NCBI GenBank assembly: GCA_032718475.1
Contig: JAUCBJ010008396.1
Coordinates: 42,977-106,976 of the forward strand
Direction: 5' to 3'
DNA from: Nemertoderma westbladi
Taxonomy: Eukaryota > Xenacoelomorpha > Nemertodermatida > Nemertodermatidae
Length of the DNA stretch: 64,000 nt
The notes beneath the pieces are model-generated. The model had not been told where the DNA came from and made no database searches. It saw only the letters and a list, made by a program, of their open reading frames with translations. This document shows, in pieces, positions 57,147-64,000 of this stretch. The stretch's first letter is position 1. Every line of letters starts with the position of its first letter. The position numbers and the translations under genes are program-made.

Positions 57147-60100
57147 TTATGTATAGTAAGTTTGTGTTGTGTATAGCAAGTTTGTGTTGTGTATAGTACG
57201 TTTGTGTTGTGTATAGTAAGTTTGTGTTCTGTATAGTAAGTTTGTGTTGTGTATAGTAAGTTTGTGTTGTGTAGAGTAAGTTTTTGTTGTGTATAGTAAG
57301 TTTGTGTTGTGTATAGTAAGTTTGTGTTGTGTATAGTAAGTTTGTGTTGTGTATAGTAAGTTTGTGTTGTGTATAGTAAGTTTGTGTTGTGTATAGTAAG
57401 TTTGTGTTGTGTATAGTAAGTTTGTGTTGTGTATAGTAAGTTTGTGTTGTGTATAGTAAGTTTGTGTTGTGTATAGTAAGTTTGTGTTGTGTATAGTAAG
57501 TTTGTGTTGTGTATAGTAAGTTTGTGTTGTGTATAGTAGGTTTGTGTTATGTATAGTAAGTTTGTGATGTGTATAGTAAGTTTGTGTTGTGTAGAATAAG
57601 TTTGTGTTGTGTATAGTAAGTTTGTGTTTTGTATAGTAAGTTTGTGTTGTGTATAGTAAGTTTGTGTTGTGTATAGTAAGTTTGAGTTGTGTATAGTAAG
57701 TTTGTGTTGTGTATAGTAAGTTTGTGTTGTATATAGTAAGTTTGTGTTGTGTATAGTAAGTTTGTGTTGTGTATAGTTTTTGTATCGTGGATAGTAAGTT
57801 TGTATTATGTATAGTAAGTTTGTGTTGTGTATAGTAAGTTTGTGTTGTGTATAGTAAGTCTGTGTTGATAGTAAGTTTGTGTTGAGTATAGTGAGTTTGT
57901 GTATAGTAAGTTTGTGCATAGTAAGTTTGTATTATGTATAGTAAGTTTGTGTTGTGTATAGTAAGTTTGTGTTGTGTATAATAAGTTTGTGTTGTGTATA
58001 GTAAGTTTGTATTATGTATAGTAAGTTTGTGTTGTGTATAGTAAGTTTGTGTTGTATTATTTATAGTAAGTTTGTGTTGTGTATAGTAAGTTTGTCTTGT
58101 GTATAGTAAGTTTGTATCGTGCATAGTAAGTTTGTGTTGTATTATGTATAGTAAGTTTCTGTTGTGTATAGTAAGTTTGTGTTGTGTATAGTAAGTTTGT
58201 GTTGTGTATAGTAGTTTGTATTATGTATAGTAAGTTTGTGTTGTGTATAGTAAGTTTGTGTTGTGTATAGTACGTTTGTGTTGTGTATAGTAAGTTTGTA
58301 TTATGTATAGTAAGTTTGTGTTGTGTATAGTAAGTTTGTGTTGTATTATATATAGTAAGTTTGTGTTGTGTATAGTAAGTTTGTCTTGTGTATAGTAAGT
58401 TTGTATTATGTATAGTAAGTTTGTGTTGTGTATAGTAAGTTTGTGTTCTGTATAGTAAGTTTGTGTTGTGTATAGTAAGTTTGTGTTGTGTATAGTAAGT
58501 TTGTGTTGTATTATATATAGTAAGTTTGTGTTGTGTATAGTACGTTTGTCTTGTGTATAGTAAGTTTGTATTATGTATAGTAAGTTTGTGTTGTGTATAG
58601 TAAGTTTGTGTTCTGTATAGTAAGTTTGTGTTGTGTATAGTAAGTTTGTGTTGTGTAGAGTAAGTTTTTGTTGTGTATAGTAAGTTTGTGTTGTGTATAG
58701 TAAGTTTGTGTTGTGTATAGTAAGTTTGTGTTGTGTATAGTAAGTTTGTGTTGTGTATAGTAAGTTTGTGTTGTGTATAGTAAGTTTGTGTTGTATATAG
58801 TAAGTTTGTGTTGTGTATAGTAAGTTTGTGTTGTGTATAGTAAGTTTGTATCGTGGATAGTAAGTTTGTATTATGTATAGTAAGTTTGTGTTGTGTATAG
58901 TAAGTTTGTGTTGTGTATAGTAAGTTTGTGTTGATAGTAAGTTTGTCTTGTGTATAGTGAGTTTGTGTATAGTAAGTTTGTGCATAGTAAGTTTGTATTA
59001 TGTATAGTAAGTTTGTGTTGTGTATAGTAATTTTGTGTTGTGTATAGTAAGTTTGTGTTGTGTATAGTAAGTTTGTATTATGTATAGTAAGTTTGTGTTG
59101 TGTATAGTAAGTTTGTGTTGTATTATATATAGTAAGTTTGTGTTGTGTATAGTAAGTTTGTCTTGTGTATAGTAAGTTTGTATCGTTCATAGTAAGTTTG
59201 TGTTGTATTATGTATAGTAAGTTTCTGTTGTGTATAGTAAGTTTGTGTTGTGTATAGTAAGTTTGTATCGTGCATAGTAAGTTTGTGTTGTATTATGTAT
59301 AGTAAGTTTCTGTTGTGTATAGTAAGTTTCTGTTGTGTATAGTAAGTTTGTGTTGTGTATAGTAAGTTTGTGTTGTGTATAGTAAGTTTCTGTTGTGTAT
59401 AGAAAGTTTGTGTTGTGTATAGTAAGTTTGTGTTGTGTATAGTAAGTTTCTGTTGTGTATAGTAAGTTTGTGTTGTGTATAGTAAGTTTGTATCGTGCAT
59501 AGTAAGTTTGTGTTGTATTATGTATAGTAAGTTTCTGTTGTGTATAGTAAGTTTGTGTTGTGTATAGTAAGTTTGTGTTGTGTATAGTAAGTTTGTATTA
59601 TGTATATTAAGTTTGTGTTGTGTATAGTAAGTTTGTGTTGTATTATGTATAGTAAGTTTGTGTTGTGTATAGTAAGTTTGTGTTGTGTATAGCAAGTTTG
59701 TGTTGTATTATGTATAGTAAGTTTGTGTTGTGTATAGTAAGTTTGTGTTGTGTATAGTAAGTTTGTGTTGTATTATGTAGTAAGTTTGTGTTGTGTATAG
59801 TAAGTTTGTGTTGTGTATAGTAAGTTTGTATTATGTATAGTAAGTTTGTGTTGTATTATGTATAGTAAGTTTGTGTTGTGTATAGTAAGTTTGTGTTGTA
59901 TTATGTATAGTAAGTTTGTGTTGTGTATAGTAAGTTTGTGTTGTGTATAGTAAGTTTTTGTTGTGTATAGTAAGTTTGTATTATGTATAGTAAGTTTGTG
60001 TTGTGTATAGTAAGTTTGTGTTGTGTATAGTAAGTTTGTGTTGTATTATGTATAGTAAGTTTGTGTTGTGTATAGTAAGTTTGTGTTGATAGTAAGTTTG

Positions 60101-63100
60101 TATTATGTATAGTAAGTTTGTGTTGTGTATAGTAAGTTTGTATTATGTATAGTAAGTTTGTGTTGTATTATGTATAGTAAGTTTGTGTTGTGTATAGTAA
60201 GTTTGTGTTGTATTATGTATAGTAAGTTTGTGTTGTGTATAGTAAGTTTGTGTTGTGTATAGTAAGTTTGTGTTGTGTATAGTAAGTTTGTATTATGTAT
60301 AGTAAGTTTGTGTTGTGTATAGTAAGTTTGTGTTGTGTATAGTAAGTTTGTGTTGTGTATAGTAAGTTTGTGTTGTGTATAGTAAGTTTGTGTTGATAGT
60401 AAGTTTGTCTTGTGTATAGTGAGTTTGTGTATAGTAAGTTTGTGCATAGTAAGTTTGTATTATGTATAGTAAGTTTGTGTTGTGTATAGTAATTTTGTGT
60501 TGTGTATAGTAAGTTTGTGTTGTGTATAGTAAGTTTGTCTTGTGTATAGTAAGTTTGTGTTGTATTATGTATAGTAAGTTTCTGTTGTGTATAGTAAGTT
60601 TGTGTTGTGTATAGTAAGTTTGTATCGTGCATAGTAAGTTTGTGTTGTATTATGTATAGTAAGTTTCTGTTGTGGATAGTAAGTTTGTATTATGTATAGT
60701 AAGTTTGTGTTGTGTATAGTAAGTTTGTGTTGTGTATAGTAAGTTTGTGTTGATAGTAAGTTTGTCTTGTGTATAGTGAGTTTGTGTATAGTAAGTTTGT
60801 GCATAGTAAGTTTGTATTATGTATAGTAAGTTTGTGTTGTGTATAGTAATTTTGTGTTGTGTATAGTAAGTTTGTGTTGTGTATAGTAAGTTTGTATTAT
60901 GTATAGTAAGTTTGTGTTGTGTATAGTAAGTTTGTGTTGTATTATATATAGTAAGTTTGTGTTGTGTATAGTAAGTTTGTCTTGTGTATAGTAAGTTTGT
61001 ATCGTTCATAGTAAGTTTGTGTTGTATTATGTATAGTAAGTTTCTGTTGTGTATAGTAAGTTTGTGTTGTGTATAGTAAGTTTGTATCGTGCATAGTAAG
61101 TTTGTGTTGTATTATGTATAGTAAGTTTCTGTTGTGTATAGTAAGTTTCTGTTGTGTATAGTAAGTTTGTGTTGTGTATAGTAAGTTTGTGTTGTATTAT
61201 GTAGTAAGTTTGTGTTGTGTATAGTAAGTTTGTGTTGTGTATAGTAAGTTTGTGTTGTGTAGAGTAAGTTTTTGTTGTGTATAGTAAGTTTGTGTTGTGT
61301 ATAGTAAGTTTGTGTTGTGTATAGTAAGTTTGTGTTGTGTATAGTAAGTTTGTGTTGTGTATAGTAAGTTTGTGTTGTGTATAGTAAGTTTGTGTTGTAT
61401 ATAGTAAGTTTGTGTTGTGTATAGTAAGTTTGTGTTGTGTATAGTAAGTTTGTATCGTGGATAGTAAGTTTGTATTATGTATAGTAAGTTTGTGTTGTGT
61501 ATAGTAAGTTTGTGTTGTGTATAGTAAGTTTGTGTTGATAGTAAGTTTGTCTTGTGTATAGTGAGTTTGTGTATAGTAAGTTTGTGCATAGTAAGTTTGT
61601 ATTATGTATAGTAAGTTTGTGTTGTGTATAGTAATTTTGTGTTGTGTATAGTAAGTTTGTGTTGTGTATAGTAAGTTTGTATTATGTATAGTAAGTTTGT
61701 GTTGTGTATAGTAAGTTTGTGTTGTATTATATATAGTAAGTTTGTGTTGTGTATAGTAAGTTTGTCTTGTGTATAGTAAGTTTGTATCGTTCATAGTAAG
61801 TTTGTGTTGTATTATGTATAGTAAGTTTCTGTTGTGTATAGTAAGTTTGTGTTGTGTATAGTAAGTTTGTATCGTGCATAGTAAGTTTGTGTTGTATTAT
61901 GTATAGTAAGTTTCTGTTGTGTATAGTAAGTTTCTGTTGTGTATAGTAAGTTTGTGTTGTGTATAGTAAGTTTGTGTTGTGTATAGTAAGTTTCTGTTGT
62001 GTATAGAAAGTTTGTGTTGTGTATAGTAAGTTTGTGTTGTGTATAGTAAGTTTCTGTTGTGTATAGTAAGTTTGTGTTGTGTATAGTAAGTTTGTATCGT
62101 GCATAGTAAGTTTGTGTTGTATTATGTATAGTAAGTTTCTGTTGTGTATAGTAAGTTTGTGTTGTGTATAGTAAGTTTGTGTTGTGTATAGTAAGTTTGT
62201 ATTATGTATATTAAGTTTGTGTTGTGTATAGTAAGTTTGTGTTGTATTATGTATAGTAAGTTTGTGTTGTGTATAGTAAGTTTGTGTTGTGTATAGCAAG
62301 TTTGTGTTGTATTATGTATAGTAAGTTTGTGTTGTGTATAGTAAGTTTGTGTTGTGTATAGTAAGTTTGTGTTGTATTATGTAGTAAGTTTGTGTTGTGT
62401 ATAGTAAGTTTGTGTTGTGTATAGTAAGTTTGTATTATGTATAGTAAGTTTGTGTTGTATTATGTATAGTAAGTTTGTGTTGTGTATAGTAAGTTTGTGT
62501 TGTATTATGTATAGTAAGTTTGTGTTGTGTATAGTAAGTTTGTGTTGTGTATAGTAAGTTTTTGTTGTGTATAGTAAGTTTGTATTATGTATAGTAAGTT
62601 TGTGTTGTGTATAGTAAGTTTGTGTTGTGTATAGTAAGTTTGTGTTGTATTATGTATAGTAAGTTTGTGTTGTGTATAGTAAGTTTGTGTTGATAGTAAG
62701 TTTGTATTATGTATAGTAAGTTTGTGTTGTGTATAGTAAGTTTGTATTATGTATAGTAAGTTTGTGTTGTATTATGTATAGTAAGTTTGTGTTGTGTATA
62801 GTAAGTTTGTGTTGTATTATGTATAGTAAGTTTGTGTTGTGTATAGTAAGTTTGTGTTGTGTATAGTAAGTTTGTGTTGTGTATAGTAAGTTTGTATTAT
62901 GTATAGTAAGTTTGTGTTGTGTATAGTAAGTTTGTGTTGTGTATAGTAAGTTTGTGTTGTGTATAGTAAGTTTGTGTTGTGTATAGTAAGTTTGTGTTGA
63001 TAGTAAGTTTGTCTTGTGTATAGTGAGTTTGTGTATAGTAAGTTTGTGCATAGTAAGTTTGTATTATGTATAGTAAGTTTGTGTTGTGTATAGTAATTTT

Positions 63101-64000
63101 GTGTTGTGTATAGTAAGTTTGTGTTGTGTATAGTAAGTTTGTCTTGTGTATAGTAAGTTTGTGTTGTATTATGTATAGTAAGTTTCTGTTGTGTATAGTA
63201 AGTTTGTGTTGTGTATAGTAAGTTTGTATCGTGCATAGTAAGTTTGTGTTGTATTATGTATAGTAAGTTTCTGTTGTGGATAGTAAGTTTGTATTATGTA
63301 TAGTAAGTTTGTGTTGTGTATAGTAAGTTTGTGTTGTGTATAGTAAGTTTGTGTTGATAGTAAGTTTGTCTTGTGTATAGTGAGTTTGTGTATAGTAAGT
63401 TTGTGCATAGTAAGTTTGTATTATGTATAGTAAGTTTGTGTTGTGTATAGTAATTTTGTGTTGTGTATAGTAAGTTTGTGTTGTGTATAGTAAGTTTGTA
63501 TTATGTATAGTAAGTTTGTGTTGTGTATAGTAAGTTTGTGTTGTATTATATATAGTAAGTTTGTGTTGTGTATAGTAAGTTTGTCTTGTGTATAGTAAGT
63601 TTGTATCGTTCATAGTAAGTTTGTGTTGTATTATGTATAGTAAGTTTCTGTTGTGTATAGTAAGTTTGTGTTGTGTATAGTAAGTTTGTATCGTGCATAG
63701 TAAGTTTGTGTTGTATTATGTATAGTAAGTTTCTGTTGTGTATAGTAAGTTTCTGTTGTGTATAGTAAGTTTGTGTTGTGTATAGTAAGTTTGTGTTGTA
63801 TTATGTAGTAAGTTTGTGTTGTGTATAGTAAGTTTGTGTTGTGTATAGTAAGTTTGTATTATGTATAGTAAGTTTGTGTTGTATTATGTATAGTAAGTTT
63901 GTGTTGTGTATAGTAAGTTTGTGTTGTATTATGTATAGTAAGTTTGTGTTGTGTATAGTAAGTTTGTGTTGTGTATAGTAAGTTTTTGTTGTGTATAGTA
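57147..64000 (+). repeat. Nested large repeats at the end of array 2
   Basis: 57147-59190 repeats 53697-55740 at a 3,450-bp step. 59123-61009 repeats at 61727-63613, a 2,604-bp step. 58057-59695 repeats 39079-40717 at 18,978 bp. The blocks are marked by rare units such as GTGAGTTTGTG, GTATCGTTCATA and GAAAGTTTG. The array has thus grown by copying multi-kilobase blocks as well as single units. Confidence 0.8.

Larger units (their letters stand above)
31739..64000 (+). repeat. 20-bp donor-like minisatellite, array 2 (over 32 kb)
   Basis: The same unit family as in TPPP intron 1, starting at the second exon 1 donor and still running at the window end, roughly 1,600 units. The first 1.1 kb matches array 1. 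Beyond that the mix changes: TATCTTG units vanish, while TGTTGTATTATG, GTGTTGATA, TTTCTGTTG and GTGTTCTG forms become common. Large internal duplications are visible at steps of 1,952, 4,934, 18,978, 3,450 and 2,604 bp. I found no other gene or unique sequence in it. Confidence 0.97.

Noticed and set aside
16977-63613. Dozens of minus-strand open frames reading NLLYTTQTYYTQHKL-like peptides
   Set aside because: These are translations of the 20-bp repeat. They start and stop with length variants of the unit and have no independent coding evidence.
1-64000. CRISPR-like periodic repeats
   Set aside because: The arrays are head-to-tail without unique spacers, have no cas genes, and lie in eukaryotic introns.

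Overview
This is eukaryotic nuclear DNA, most likely from a marine invertebrate animal. It is AT-rich, with short exons, GT-AG introns, a tRNA-derived SINE, Ty3/gypsy and non-LTR retroelements, foldback elements and very large minisatellites. The species cannot be named from the sequence. Host coding sequence is only about 1 kb of 64 kb.

Layout, left to right. (1) 1-4589: the 3' end of a + strand gene for a cysteine-rich, single-pass membrane protein (exons 2173-2288, 2681-2785, 4190-4241, 4444-4589). The intron upstream of the first visible exon holds a 21-bp minisatellite carrying two copies of a SINE. The intron after exon 2681-2785 starts directly with a 39-bp minisatellite. (2) 5564-11554: a decayed minus-strand Ty3/gypsy LTR retrotransposon with TSD TTTAG, inserted in a 101-bp tandem repeat. 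(3) 11710-13739: two foldback (long inverted repeat) elements. (4) 14753-15817: a 5'-truncated non-LTR retrotransposon (LINE A). (5) 16566-26094: a complete four-exon TPPP/p25-alpha gene of 156 codons. Its intron 1 is almost entirely a 20-bp minisatellite and its intron 3 holds a 27-bp minisatellite. (6) 27339-30820: a second LINE (LINE B), split by a 1,575-bp TTAA/piggyBac-type non-autonomous element. (7) 30725-32838: a near-perfect second copy of 15722-17835, including TPPP exon 1. (8) 31739-64000: the 20-bp minisatellite again, now more than 32 kb long and running off the window.

The most unusual theme is that three different minisatellites carry a 5' splice-site core once per unit (GTTAGT, GTTAGT, GTAAGT). 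In the two introns whose upstream exon is visible, the array starts exactly at the working splice donor. The arrays look as if they grew out of donor sites, leaving one TPPP intron with roughly 1,600 tandem donor-like sequences. A second theme is 5-bp insertions of the form TA to TA-CAG/CTG-TA that separate the two LTRs of one element, with similar insertions in the foldback arms. These match the excision footprints known for Tc1/mariner-type transposons. A third is that the TPPP duplication joint lies inside LINE sequence, as expected for LINE-mediated unequal exchange, although an assembly artefact is possible.

All coordinates and comparisons were read by eye. Copy numbers and identities are approximate unless stated.
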